Shown: in pieces, positions 8,448-16,446 of the stretch
Layout of the letters: every line of letters starts with the position of its first letter
How positions within the stretch are numbered: position 1 is the stretch's first letter
DNA from: Phascolarctobacterium sp.
GTDB lineage: Bacteria; Bacillota; Negativicutes; Acidaminococcales; Acidaminococcaceae
Reading direction: 5' to 3'
Length of the DNA: 32,026 bases
Assembly: GCA_021203775.1 (NCBI GenBank)
Contig: JAJQAO010000029.1
Location: 1-32,026, forward strand
The notes under the pieces: model-generated
Databases searched by the model: none
The model's input: only the letters and a program-made list of their open reading frames with translations
What the model was told of the DNA's origin: nothing
Translations under genes and position numbers: made by a program

Positions 8448-10236
8448 CGAAAAACGCAGCCATCACTGCGGCGAGCTTGGAAAAAGCAATGCAGGTGAGA
8501 AGGTAGTATTATATGGTTGGGTAGCCAAACGGCGAGATCATGGCGGACTTATTTTTATTGACATGCGTGACCGTAGCGGTATTGTGCAAGTTGTTGCAGA
8601 TCCTGATGCTACTGGCAGTAGTTTTAAAACGGCAGAGGCTATCAGGAATGAGTTTGTTATCCGCGTGATAGGCAAGGTTCGCATGCGCGATAAGGATACT
8701 ATTAACGAAAATATTCCTACTGGCATGATTGAGGTCGTGGCTGCAACTATTGATGTATTGAATAAAGCCAAGACCCCGCCTTTCTATATCCAGGATGATA
8801 TTGATACTGATGAAAATCTGCGATTGAAATACCGTTATCTTGATCTGCGTCGGCCTGAGATGCAGCGCAATCTGATACTTCGCCATAAGGTAACAAAGCT
8901 TATGCGCGATTATCTCGATAAAAAAGGTTTTCTTGAAATTGAAACACCAATGCTAACCAAGAGTACGCCTGAGGGGGCAAGGGATTATCTTGTTCCAAGT
9001 CGTGTAAATCCAGGTAAATTCTATGCATTGCCTCAGTCACCTCAGATATTTAAGCAGTTACTTATGGTTTCTGGAATGGAACGTTATTTCCAGATTGCAC
9101 GTTGTTTCCGTGATGAGGATTTACGAGCTGACAGGCAGCCTGAGTTTACCCAACTTGACATGGAAATGTCATTTATGAGTGTCGATGAAATTTTAGAACT
9201 TATGGAAGGACTGATTGCCTATATCTTTAAAGGTGCTATGGAAAAAGATGTTAAGACGCCATTTAAGCGCATGACATGGGATGAGGCTATGGACCGCTAT
9301 GGCAGCGACAAACCTGACTTGCGATTTGATATGGAACTTATAAACATGGTTGATGCTGTGAAAGGATCAGAATTTAAGGTGTTTAATACCATAATTGAAA
9401 ACGGAGGCACGGTTAAGGCTATAAATGTTAAGGGTTATGCTACTATACCGCGCAGGGAACTTGACGGACTTGTGGAGTTTGTTGGCATTTATGGTGCTAA
9501 GGGGATGGCTTGGATACAGTACATGGAGGACGGGACAATTAAATCGCCGATTGCAAAGTTCTTCAGTGATGAGCATATGAAAAAAATTATCGAGACTGCT
9601 GCTGCGGAAAAAGGAGACCTGCTTCTCTTTGTAGCTGACAAACCGATGATCGTGGCCCAGTCCATGGGTGCGTTGCGTGTTGAAATGGCTAAGAGGCGTA
9701 ATCTTATAAATAAAAATGAACTTGCGTTCCTTTGGGTAGTGGATTTCCCAATGTTCGAGTACGATGAAGAGGAAAAACGCTACGTTGCCATGCATCATCC
9801 GTTTACATCACCAAGAGATGAGGATCTGCCACTTCTCAAGACTGATCCAGGCAAGGTATACGCCAAGGCCTATGATATGGTTTTAAACGGCACTGAAATA
9901 GGTGGAGGATCAATCCGTATACATCGTCGCGATGTGCAGAAACAGGTGTTTTCCGCTATAGGGCTTTCTGACGAACAGGCCCAGGAAAAATTTGGGTTTA
10001 TGATGAACGCATTCGAGTATGGAGCTCCGCCACATGGTGGTCTGGCATTTGGACTTGACCGCCTTATTATGATTATGGCAGGGCGCGATTCTATTCGGGA
10101 TGTTATTGCGTTTCCAAAAACGCAGAGTGCAGCCTGCATTATGACTCAGGCCCCAAATGAGGTTGATGAAAAGCAGTTGCGCGAATTACATATAAGGCTT
10201 AGCCTTCTGGCAAAAAAAGAGAAGGCAAATAAATAA
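8440..10236 (+). CDS. aspS: Aspartyl-tRNA synthetase, probably non-discriminating
   Basis: Charges tRNA-Asp, and probably also tRNA-Asn, with aspartate. This 598-residue class IIb synthetase has an N-terminal OB-fold anticodon-binding domain (about 1-110), the motif 2 region FRDEDLRADRQPEFTQ, a bacterial GAD insertion (about 300-420) and motif 3 GLAFGLDRL. The anticodon-domain loop reads RRDHGG, with H34 where discriminating bacterial enzymes have leucine (RRDLGS in E. coli). Histidine here is the known mark of non-discriminating enzymes such as Pseudomonas AspRS. The start ATG overlaps hisS by eight bases and is preceded by GAGGTGC. This operon ends at the terminator at 10259. Confidence 0.96.
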   Translation: MINEKRSHHCGELGKSNAGEKVVLYGWVAKRRDHGGLIFIDMRDRSGIVQVVADPDATGSSFKTAEAIRNEFVIRVIGKVRMRDKDTINENIPTGMIEVVAATIDVLNKAKTPPFYIQDDIDTDENLRLKYRYLDLRRPEMQRNLILRHKVTKLMRDYLDKKGFLEIETPMLTKSTPEGARDYLVPSRVNPGKFYALPQSPQIFKQLLMVSGMERYFQIARCFRDEDLRADRQPEFTQLDMEMSFMSVDEILELMEGLIAYIFKGAMEKDVKTPFKRMTWDEAMDRYGSDKPDLRFDMELINMVDAVKGSEFKVFNTIIENGGTVKAINVKGYATIPRRELDGLVEFVGIYGAKGMAWIQYMEDGTIKSPIAKFFSDEHMKKIIETAAAEKGDLLLFVADKPMIVAQSMGALRVEMAKRRNLINKNELAFLWVVDFPMFEYDEEEKRYVAMHHPFTSPRDEDLPLLKTDPGKVYAKAYDMVLNGTEIGGGSIRIHRRDVQKQVFSAIGLSDEQAQEKFGFMMNAFEYGAPPHGGLAFGLDRLIMIMAGRDSIRDVIAFPKTQSAACIMTQAPNEVDEKQLRELHIRLSLLAKKEKANK

Positions 10237-10258
10237 AAAGTAATTATAAGTAAAATAA

Positions 10259-10291
10259 AAAACGGAAGCATTGAAAAGTGCTTCCGTTTTT
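10259..10291 (+). terminator. Strong Rho-independent terminator after aspS
   Basis: A 12-base-pair stem, AAAACGGAAGCA / TGCTTCCGTTTT, with an eight-base loop and a short T tract. It separates hisS-aspS from the 6S RNA gene. Confidence 0.93.
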
Positions 10292-10321
10292 GATATTATA
10301 TAAATACGGATAAAGTATAAT
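10290..10321 (+). promoter_or_regulatory. Predicted promoter of the 6S RNA gene
   Basis: A perfect TATAAT -10 element at 10316-10321 lies about 10-15 bases before the 5' end of the predicted 6S RNA. The best -35 match, TTGATA at 10290-10295, is 20 bases away, which is longer than the optimum. The -35 assignment is therefore weak. Confidence 0.6.
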
Positions 10322-10329
10322 TAGTTTGA

Positions 10330-10514
10330 TTATTACCCTGCGATGTACGTTACATTACCCCATAGGTTTTGAGCCAACACTCTTACCTAGGGAGCCTAAT
10401 CCGCCTTTTACCAAAAACATGCCTCCTTTGAGTGGACTTTTGCGGTAAAAGGGAAGGCACCCACCTGCACATGCAGGTTCAAAACATGGGGGTTGGACGG
10501 CATTGTGGGGCATA
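10330..10514 (+). ncRNA. ssrS: 6S RNA
   Basis: 6S RNA imitates an open promoter and binds the housekeeping RNA polymerase holoenzyme, reducing transcription in stationary phase. The sequence folds as expected. There is a closing stem CCCTGCGATG / CATTGTGGGG (10336-10345 with 10501-10510). A second stem pairs CCCCAT with ATGGGG and GTTTTGAGCC with GGTTCAAAAC (10358-10375 with 10476-10491). A large central bubble has a small hairpin on its 3' strand (CCTGCACATGCAGG). The apical stem is CCTTTTACC / GGTAAAAGG (10404-10412 with 10444-10452). The size is about 185 nt. The position between aspS and tcdA matches B. subtilis 6S-1 (bsrA, between aspS and yrvM). The ends are estimated to within about 8 bases. 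Confidence 0.9.
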
Positions 10515-10532
10515 ATATTTTTAGGAGAAACT

Positions 10533-11207
10533 ATGGACTTAACAAGAGTGGAAAATGTAATCGGTAGCGATGCAATATTTAAACTTAAAAACTCTCATGT
10601 TGCCGTTGTAGGGCTCGGCGGCGTTGGCTCCTATATAGCTGAAGGTCTTGCTAGATCTGGCATAGGGCATCTTACGCTTATTGATGGTGATAGAATAGCA
10701 TCAAGCAATATTAACCGCCAAATTCCTGCTCTTTTATCCACAATGGGAAAGCTAAAAACTGAGGTAATGCGGGAACGCATATTTGATATAAATCCTGAAT
10801 GTATTGTTACTACACATAGCAGTTTTTATGAAGTAGGGGATTTTGAAAAGTTCTTTTCAAGGAGAATGGATTATGTAGCGGACGCCATAGATTCCCTTAC
10901 AGCAAAGGCCGATATTATTACAGGTTGCATGCGGGAAAACATCCCAGTTATATCATCAATGGGAATGGGTAATAAATTATACCCTGAGTATTTAAAAATA
11001 GCGGATATCAGCGAAACCCATACGTGTCCTCTTGCTAGAAATTTGAGAAAGAGTCTGCGTAGTCAGGGGATAGATAGGGGAATCACTGTAGTTTATTCTA
11101 GTGAGGAGCCTGTAATAAAGAGCCTAATTACTGGAAGCGTGGTCTTTGTGCCAGCATCTGCAGGTATCTTGATGGCGTCCTTTATTTTTAGGCATCTCAT
11201 AAAATAG
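10533..11207 (+). CDS. tcdA: tRNA threonylcarbamoyladenosine dehydratase (ThiF/E1 family)
   Basis: Dehydrates t6A37 of ANN-decoding tRNAs to the cyclic form ct6A, using ATP. The 224-residue E1-like protein has the Rossmann motif GLGGVGS (27-33), then DGD and SNINRQ, which are typical nucleotide-binding residues. The C-terminal half carries ADISETHTCPLARNLRK and VVYSSEEP, characteristic of TcdA rather than ThiF or MoeB. The ORF track begins at TTG 10503, but that start would lie in the 6S RNA 3' strand. TAGGAGA at 10522-10528 selects ATG 10533. The gap to the predicted 6S RNA 3' end is under 20 bases, so tcdA may be transcribed by read-through from the 6S promoter. rarA follows after 10 bases. 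Confidence 0.92.
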   Translation: MDLTRVENVIGSDAIFKLKNSHVAVVGLGGVGSYIAEGLARSGIGHLTLIDGDRIASSNINRQIPALLSTMGKLKTEVMRERIFDINPECIVTTHSSFYEVGDFEKFFSRRMDYVADAIDSLTAKADIITGCMRENIPVISSMGMGNKLYPEYLKIADISETHTCPLARNLRKSLRSQGIDRGITVVYSSEEPVIKSLITGSVVFVPASAGILMASFIFRHLIK

Positions 11208-11217
11208 CGGAGGCATC

Positions 11218-12498
11218 ATGGAAAGTTTATTTACTGATGAACAGCAGAAACCTTTGGCTGACAGAATAAGACCTAAGCAGCTCAGCGATTTTGTAGGTCA
11301 AGAAAGCGCAGTAGGTAAGGGAAGCCCCTTAAGGGAAATGATTGAACGCGATAAGCTGCAATCAGTGCTTCTCTTTGGGCCTCCCGGAACGGGTAAAACT
11401 ACACTGGCGCATGTTATAGCAAACGTAACGGGCAATAGATTCGTTACCGTAAATGCAGTAAATTCAGGAGTACCAGAGCTTAGAAAACTCATAGCGAAAG
11501 CACAGGATGACCGCCGCTGTGGACTTTCTCGCACCATTGTTTTTATTGACGAAATTCATCGCTTTAATAAGGCACAGCAAGATGTGCTGCTTCCCTATGT
11601 GGAGAACGGGACAATTATTTTAATCGGGGCAACTACAGAAAATCCTTTCTTTGAAATAAATTCTCCGCTGCTTTCCAGGATGAAGGTAGTGCAACTTGAA
11701 AAATTAGCACCACAAGAAATTAAGGAAATCTTGCTCAGGGCAGTACGTGATGTAGAAAACGGTTTTAATAGCAGTTTTAAAATTGATGAGGACGCTCTTG
11801 ATATATTAGCAGATTATGCTGCAGGCGATGCACGCAGTGCTCTTAATATGTTGGAACAGGCAGAGTTTATGCTTGCAAATAGCAATAGAGTCGTAACAGC
11901 TGAAACTCTGCGTAGCATTATAGGGACTGCAATGCAGCGATATGATAAAAAGGGTGACCAGCACTACGATATTATTTCAGCTTTCATAAAAAGCATGCGG
12001 GGAAGTGATCCAGATGCAGCGCTCCATTATCTGGCTCGCATGATTGAGGGCGGAGAGGAACTACGTTTCATAGCGCGCCGTATCGTAATTTGTGCGGCAG
12101 AGGACGTAGGGCTTGCAGATCCAATGGCTCTTGTCATTGCCAATGCCGCGGCACAGGTTGCAGATTTTGTCGGCTGGCCTGAGGCACAGATACCGCTTGC
12201 GGAAGCCGTTTGTTACATAGCTAATGCACCCAAAAGCAACTCTGCTTATATGGGAATAGAAAGTGCCAGAAGTGATGTGCGCACGAAAAATTGTGGTAAT
12301 GTTCCGGTGCATTTAAAAGATGCAAGCTATCCTGGAGCAAAGCTTTTAGGTCACGGAATAGGTTATAAATATGTTCACAGTTTTGGCGGTTGGGCAGAGC
12401 AGCAGTATCTTCCTGATGAGATTAAAGATGCAAAATACTATGTGCCCAGCGGTAATGGGCAAGATACTGGTACAAAATTCAAAAAGAAGGCGAAATAA
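11218..12498 (+). CDS. rarA: Replication-associated recombination protein A (AAA+ ATPase)
   Basis: RarA (MgsA) is an AAA+ ATPase related to clamp-loader subunits. It acts at stalled replication forks and binds SSB. The 426-residue protein has Walker A GPPGTGKT (54-61), Walker B VFIDEIHRF (around 108-116) and a sensor-type GATTENPFFE block. The C-terminal tetramerisation domain (about 240-415) includes GGEELRFIARRI and DVGLADP. GGAGG lies just upstream of the ATG. It sits ten bases after tcdA, the same order as yrvM-yrvN in B. subtilis. No clear terminator follows before the alaS promoter. Confidence 0.95.
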   Translation: MESLFTDEQQKPLADRIRPKQLSDFVGQESAVGKGSPLREMIERDKLQSVLLFGPPGTGKTTLAHVIANVTGNRFVTVNAVNSGVPELRKLIAKAQDDRRCGLSRTIVFIDEIHRFNKAQQDVLLPYVENGTIILIGATTENPFFEINSPLLSRMKVVQLEKLAPQEIKEILLRAVRDVENGFNSSFKIDEDALDILADYAAGDARSALNMLEQAEFMLANSNRVVTAETLRSIIGTAMQRYDKKGDQHYDIISAFIKSMRGSDPDAALHYLARMIEGGEELRFIARRIVICAAEDVGLADPMALVIANAAAQVADFVGWPEAQIPLAEAVCYIANAPKSNSAYMGIESARSDVRTKNCGNVPVHLKDASYPGAKLLGHGIGYKYVHSFGGWAEQQYLPDEIKDAKYYVPSGNGQDTGTKFKKKAK

Positions 12499-12509
12499 CT
12501 GCGGTTTAA

Positions 12510-12538
12510 TTGACTTTAACCATAGGTGATTGTATAAT
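12510..12538 (+). promoter_or_regulatory. Predicted strong sigma-A-type promoter for alaS
   Basis: TTGACT (12510-12515), an ideal 17-base spacer and a perfect TATAAT (12533-12538). Transcription would start near 12545, leaving a leader of about 30 bases with no room for a T-box. This is one of the best matches to consensus in the window. Confidence 0.87.
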
Positions 12539-12575
12539 TTTCCTATCTGCAAAATATATAAGGAGTTAATTTGTT

Positions 12576-15200
12576 ATGAAATATCTGACTGGTAATGAAA
12601 TACGTGAAAAATTTCTCGGCTTCTTTGAAAAAAAAGGACATTTGAGGTTACCTAGTGCATCGCTTATACCACAGGACGATCCCACACTTCTTTTGATTGG
12701 TGCGGGCATGGCTCCTTTTAAGCCATTTTTCACAGGTAAAATGAAGCCGCCTTCTCTTCGTGTCACTACCTGTCAAAAATGCGTGCGTACGGGTGATATT
12801 GAGAATGTCGGACGTACTGCAAGACATCATACATATTTTGAGATGCTCGGGAACTTTTCCTTTGGAGACTATTTTAAACAAGATGTCATTCCTTGGAGTT
12901 GGGAGTTTATAACAAAAGAGCTTGCTATACCAGGCGAAAAACTGTGGATTACCATTCATACGGAGGATGATGAGGCATACGATATCTGGCATAATTTGGT
13001 TGGCGTGCCAGATGAGAGAATCGTGCGCCTTGAAGAAAATTTCTGGGAAATAGGCAGTGGACCATGCGGACCGTGTTCTGAGATCCATGTAGATCTTGGG
13101 AAAGAACGTGGATGTGGTCGTCCTGAGTGTACAGTGGGGTGCGATTGTGACAGATTCCTTGAAATCTGGAATCTAGTATTCACTCAGTATAATAAGAATG
13201 ATGATGGGACATATTCACCACTGAAAAGTAAGAATATAGATACTGGTGCAGGACTTGAGCGTCTAGCATCTGTGATTCAGGAAAAACCTTCAAATTTTGA
13301 AACTGATCTTATCTTCCCCATTATTGAGTATGCGGCAAATGTGGCAGGGGTGGAATATGGGAAAGATAAGGAAATTGATGTTTCTCTTAAGGTTATTGCA
13401 GATCATGCTCGTAGCATTACCTTTATGATTGGCGACGGCATATTGCCGTCAAACGAGGGTAGGGGGTATGTACTCCGCCGCGTATTGCGCCGGGCCGTGC
13501 GTCACGGTAGGCTTATAGGCATTAATGGAATGTTCCTTGCAGGAGCCGTTGATGTGATTATTAAAATGTTTGGCCATATATATACCAATCTTACGGAAAA
13601 ACGCACATATATCCAGAAAGTCATCGAAATGGAGGAAACAAGTTTCCTACGTACATTAAAGCAGGGAAGTGAATTATTAAAAGATGAAATAGGGAAACTT
13701 GTGGCGGAAAATGCAACTGTGCTAAATGGTGCTACCGCATTTAAACTCAGTGACACTTTTGGGTTTCCTCTGGAACTTACAGAGGAAATACTTGCCGAGC
13801 AAGGCATGACAGTAGATAAAGACGGTTTTGAAAAAGCCCTTGCAGTACAGCGTAAAATGGCGCGTGAAGCTAGGGATGACAAGGCGGGAAGACCTGTAAT
13901 TTATAATACAAGAGGACTGGATATTGCTGCTCTGAAAGTTGATGAAAAGGCAAAAAAGGGAACCATACTGAAACTCTATCCAGCGCAGGATGCGCAGACC
14001 GTGGAAACAATGACTGACGGTTGCGAAGTTGCTATAATTTCTGACATTACTGCTTTTCATGCTGAAGGTGGCGGCCAACTTGGCGATATCGGGCGTATTA
14101 TCGCACCGTCAGGCGTTATAAACATTACTGGAACAAGAAAACTTCCAGATGGAGTTACCATAATGATTGGAACTGTTATGGAAGGAACTGTTTCGGTGGG
14201 TGAAAATATTGGTTTTGAAATAGATATCAGACGAAAGATGGATATTGCGCGCAATCATACTGCTACACATCTTTTGCATGCTGCTTTAAAAATGGTTCTT
14301 GGAGAGCATGTAAATCAGGCGGGAAGCTATGTAGGTCCAGACCGTCTGCATTTTGATTTTTCGCATTTTTCACAGATGACAGATGATGAGATAAAAAAGG
14401 TGGAAGCATTGGTCAATGATGAAATTCTTGCAGGGATCAATGTGGAAATCGAGGAACTTCCAATAGAGGAAGCGAAAAAACGTGGAGCAACAGCACTTTT
14501 TGGCGAAAAATATGGAGACATAGTGAGGGTGGTTACTGTTCCTGAATTTTCCATGGAATTCTGCGGCGGAAGCCATGTAAATAATACTGCTCAGATTGGA
14601 ATGTTTAAAATCATTTCAGAGGGCAGTACTGGAGCAGGAGTGCGGCGTATTGAGGCTGTTACTGGATATGGTGCAATTCTTCATGTAAATGAGACGGAAG
14701 ATATGGTAAGAAATCTTGCTGTATCATTGAAATGTCGTGTAAATGATTTGCCAGTACGTCTTGAAATGCTACAGGCTGAACATAAGAGTACGTTGAAAAA
14801 GGTAGATGAGCTTACAGGACAGCTTGCGGTAGGCCAGATAAGCGGCGCTACGGACAATATACGAGAAATAAATGGTGTGCCGGCTCTTGTGCAGAAAGTA
14901 AGAGCGGAAAATCCTGAGGCTCTGCGTAGTCTTGGTGATAAAATGAGGGATAAAACTGGTGGCGTGATAGTTCTCGCGACCGTTTTTGATAGCGGAAAAA
15001 TCAGCATACTTACAATGGCAAACAAAATGGCTGTAGAAAAAGGCGTGCATGCGGGAAATATAGTTAAAGCAATCGCTGCGCTCTGTGGGGGAAGCGGCGG
15101 CGGACGCCCTGATATGGCACAGGCAGGCGGAAAGGATCCAGCAAAACTTGATGCGGCACTTTGCGCTGCATGGGATATCATTAAAGAGCAGATTAAGTAA
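12576..15200 (+). CDS. alaS: Alanyl-tRNA synthetase
   Basis: Charges tRNA-Ala and edits mischarged serine and glycine. The 874-residue length is standard. The class II catalytic core at the N-terminus contains the RTGDIENVGRTARHHTYFEML block (about 71-91) and GAGLERL. The editing domain has the zinc-binding HxxxH in NHTATHLLH (around residue 560) and CGGSH (around 663). The C-terminal C-Ala domain ends with GGSGGGRPDMAQAGGK. AAGGAG precedes the ATG by about ten bases. The gene is a stand-alone unit between its own promoter and terminator, next to ireB-ruvX as in many Bacillota. Confidence 0.97.
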   Translation: MKYLTGNEIREKFLGFFEKKGHLRLPSASLIPQDDPTLLLIGAGMAPFKPFFTGKMKPPSLRVTTCQKCVRTGDIENVGRTARHHTYFEMLGNFSFGDYFKQDVIPWSWEFITKELAIPGEKLWITIHTEDDEAYDIWHNLVGVPDERIVRLEENFWEIGSGPCGPCSEIHVDLGKERGCGRPECTVGCDCDRFLEIWNLVFTQYNKNDDGTYSPLKSKNIDTGAGLERLASVIQEKPSNFETDLIFPIIEYAANVAGVEYGKDKEIDVSLKVIADHARSITFMIGDGILPSNEGRGYVLRRVLRRAVRHGRLIGINGMFLAGAVDVIIKMFGHIYTNLTEKRTYIQKVIEMEETSFLRTLKQGSELLKDEIGKLVAENATVLNGATAFKLSDTFGFPLELTEEILAEQGMTVDKDGFEKALAVQRKMAREARDDKAGRPVIYNTRGLDIAALKVDEKAKKGTILKLYPAQDAQTVETMTDGCEVAIISDITAFHAEGGGQLGDIGRIIAPSGVINITGTRKLPDGVTIMIGTVMEGTVSVGENIGFEIDIRRKMDIARNHTATHLLHAALKMVLGEHVNQAGSYVGPDRLHFDFSHFSQMTDDEIKKVEALVNDEILAGINVEIEELPIEEAKKRGATALFGEKYGDIVRVVTVPEFSMEFCGGSHVNNTAQIGMFKIISEGSTGAGVRRIEAVTGYGAILHVNETEDMVRNLAVSLKCRVNDLPVRLEMLQAEHKSTLKKVDELTGQLAVGQISGATDNIREINGVPALVQKVRAENPEALRSLGDKMRDKTGGVIVLATVFDSGKISILTMANKMAVEKGVHAGNIVKAIAALCGGSGGGRPDMAQAGGKDPAKLDAALCAAWDIIKEQIK

Positions 15201-15202
15201 TA

Positions 15203-15240
15203 AAGAAGACGCTCTCGTGAGGGAACGTCTTCTTAGTTTT
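15203..15240 (+). terminator. Probable Rho-independent terminator after alaS
   Basis: Nine-base-pair stem AAGAAGACG / CGTCTTCTT, extended inward by CTCT/AGGG with a small AA bulge, followed by AGTTTT. The T tract is interrupted, so efficiency may be moderate. Confidence 0.75.
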
Positions 15241-15261
15241 ACAGCATTTTCGTTTAAAGTA

Positions 15262-15270
15262 TGCTAAAAT
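15262..15270 (+). promoter_or_regulatory. Predicted extended -10 promoter for ireB-ruvX
   Basis: TGCTAAAAT is an extended -10 element (TGn plus TAAAAT), about 40 bases before the ireB ATG. No good -35 is visible at the right distance, as expected when an extended -10 compensates. Confidence 0.55.
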
Positions 15271-15308
15271 AGTGTTAAGCGTTAAGAGTGATAAAGGAGG
15301 AGTCGGTT

Positions 15309-15566
15309 ATGAGCGATGTATCCCAGGAAACCATGATGTTTAAAAGAAATCCTGAAAAAAAAGAAGTGGCCGAAACCTTAAAAGAGGTATGCAGGGCTCT
15401 CAAGGAAAAGGGATATAATCCAGTTGACCAGCTGACAGGATATTTTTTAAGTGGAGATCCAGCATATATAACTAGCTATGATAATGCGCGTACAAAACTG
15501 CGCCGGCATGAACGTTATGAGCTTATTGAAGAGCTGGTCATCAGTTATCTTAAGGGGCTGAAATAA
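15309..15566 (+). CDS. ireB: IreB-family regulatory phosphoprotein (DUF965/YrzL)
   Basis: An 85-residue cytoplasmic protein. IreB of Enterococcus is a substrate of the PASTA kinase IreK and its phosphatase, and lowers cephalosporin resistance. The N-terminal SQETMMF block corresponds to the conserved segment holding the phosphorylated threonine. The rest matches the family, including [21 protein letters not shown] and [18 protein letters not shown]. The ORF track begins at GTG 15288, but AAAGGAGGAG sits just before the ATG at 15309. The gene precedes ruvX by two bases, the conserved alaS-ireB-ruvX order. Neither the kinase nor the phosphatase is in the window. Confidence 0.9.
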   Translation: MSDVSQETMMFKRNPEKKEVAETLKEVCRALKEKGYNPVDQLTGYFLSGDPAYITSYDNARTKLRRHERYELIEELVISYLKGLK

Positions 15567-15567
15567 T

Positions 15568-15984
15568 ATGCGAGTAATGTCCCTTGATGTAGGGGATAGG
15601 ACAATTGGCGTTGCTGTCAGCGATCTTATGAAGCTTATTGCAAATGGCTTAGAAACGATAAAAAGGACTGGAGTGGAACAGGATTTTTCTCGTTTGGATC
15701 AACTTATTAAAGAAAATCAGGTCAGTACAGTGGTTATTGGGTATCCTAAAAATATGAATGGCACTATCGGGGAGAGAGCACAGATAAGCGAAAATTTTGC
15801 GGATGAAATGCGCCGTCGGTTTCCCAGTATTCAGATAGTCTTATGGGATGAGAGGCTTTCCACTGTAGCAGCAAATAAGGTGCTCATTGATGCAGATGTA
15901 CGTCGTAACAAAAGAAAAAAGGTTATTGACAAACTGGCTGCAGTGGTAATATTGCAAAATTATCTTGACAGCAGACAGTTTTGA
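15568..15984 (+). CDS. ruvX: RuvX/YqgF family Holliday junction resolvase-like nuclease
   Basis: A 138-residue RNase H-fold protein. The N-terminal SLDVGDRTIGVAVSD carries the first catalytic aspartate. VVIGYPKNMNG and the WDERLST block follow, and the C-terminal DADVRRNKRKKVIDKLAAVVILQ holds the last acidic residue. Family members are proposed Holliday junction resolvases and, in E. coli, take part in pre-16S rRNA 5' maturation. The sequence does not decide between these roles. It starts two bases after ireB with GGGG upstream, so the two are probably co-transcribed. Confidence 0.93.
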   Translation: MRVMSLDVGDRTIGVAVSDLMKLIANGLETIKRTGVEQDFSRLDQLIKENQVSTVVIGYPKNMNGTIGERAQISENFADEMRRRFPSIQIVLWDERLSTVAANKVLIDADVRRNKRKKVIDKLAAVVILQNYLDSRQF

Positions 15985-16010
15985 CATATATGTACGAATT
16001 ATTATAAAAT
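15981..16010 (+). promoter_or_regulatory. Predicted promoter for the DUF1292 gene
   Basis: A perfect TTGACA (15981-15986) overlaps the ruvX stop codon. TATAAA (16003-16008, 16-base spacing) or TAAAAT (16005-16010, 18-base spacing) provides the -10. Confidence 0.75.
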
Positions 16011-16039
16011 AAAAATACAAATAATACGTGGGGTGCAAT

Positions 16040-16372
16040 ATGGGAAAAGATTTCAGCGATCCTGAAATTCAAGCCATGATGGAAGATGAAATAAATAATA
16101 TTGTCGTAATTAGCGACGAGGAAGGCAATGAGTCCTATTTTTTTGAGGAAATGGTAATTCCTGTGGGAAATAAAAATTACGCCATTTTGTCATGTATAGA
16201 CAATGAGTCCTGTGATTGTGTGGATGGAGAGTGTGATGAAGACAGCGTAGTCATAGCTCGCCTTGAGTTTGATGAAAATGGCGAGCCAGTTTATTTGGAC
16301 CCAACTGACAAAGAATTTGAAGAAGTTAAGGAAACTTATGGAAAGTTATTTAACGAGTGGGATGAGAACTAA
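16040..16372 (+). CDS. DUF1292 protein with a cysteine cluster
   Basis: A small acidic protein of 110 residues whose core (VVISDEEGNES..., then VVIARLEFDENGEPVYLDP) fits the DUF1292/YrzB family. The function is unknown. It follows ruvX in this conserved neighbourhood. An unusual feature is four closely spaced cysteines (C52, C58, C60, C65) in the acidic linker between the two beta-rich halves, which could bind a metal. The ORF track begins at GTG 16028, but GGGGTG at 16030-16035 supports ATG 16040. The gene has its own promoter and terminator and looks monocistronic. Confidence 0.8.
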   Translation: MGKDFSDPEIQAMMEDEINNIVVISDEEGNESYFFEEMVIPVGNKNYAILSCIDNESCDCVDGECDEDSVVIARLEFDENGEPVYLDPTDKEFEEVKETYGKLFNEWDEN

Positions 16373-16376
16373 AAAA

Positions 16377-16402
16377 ATGCCGGACTTCGGTCCGGTATTT
16401 TT
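16377..16402 (+). terminator. Rho-independent terminator with UUCG tetraloop
   Basis: A nine-base-pair stem, ATGCCGGAC / GTCCGGTAT (one G-U), capped by a TTCG loop and followed by TTTT. It closes the DUF1292 transcript. Confidence 0.93.
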
Positions 16403-16446
16403 CGTACATCACTTATTGTAGTGACATTTATATTTGGAGGACAGAG

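Noticed and set aside
10493-10518. TTGGAC followed by TAATAT as a possible tcdA promoter
   Set aside because: The spacing is only 14 bases and the start would fall inside the tcdA ribosome binding site; TTGGAC also belongs to the 6S RNA 3' strand.
12499-12575. Possible T-box or attenuator before alaS
   Set aside because: Only 77 bases, with a clear promoter that leaves a leader of about 30 bases and no hairpin pair.
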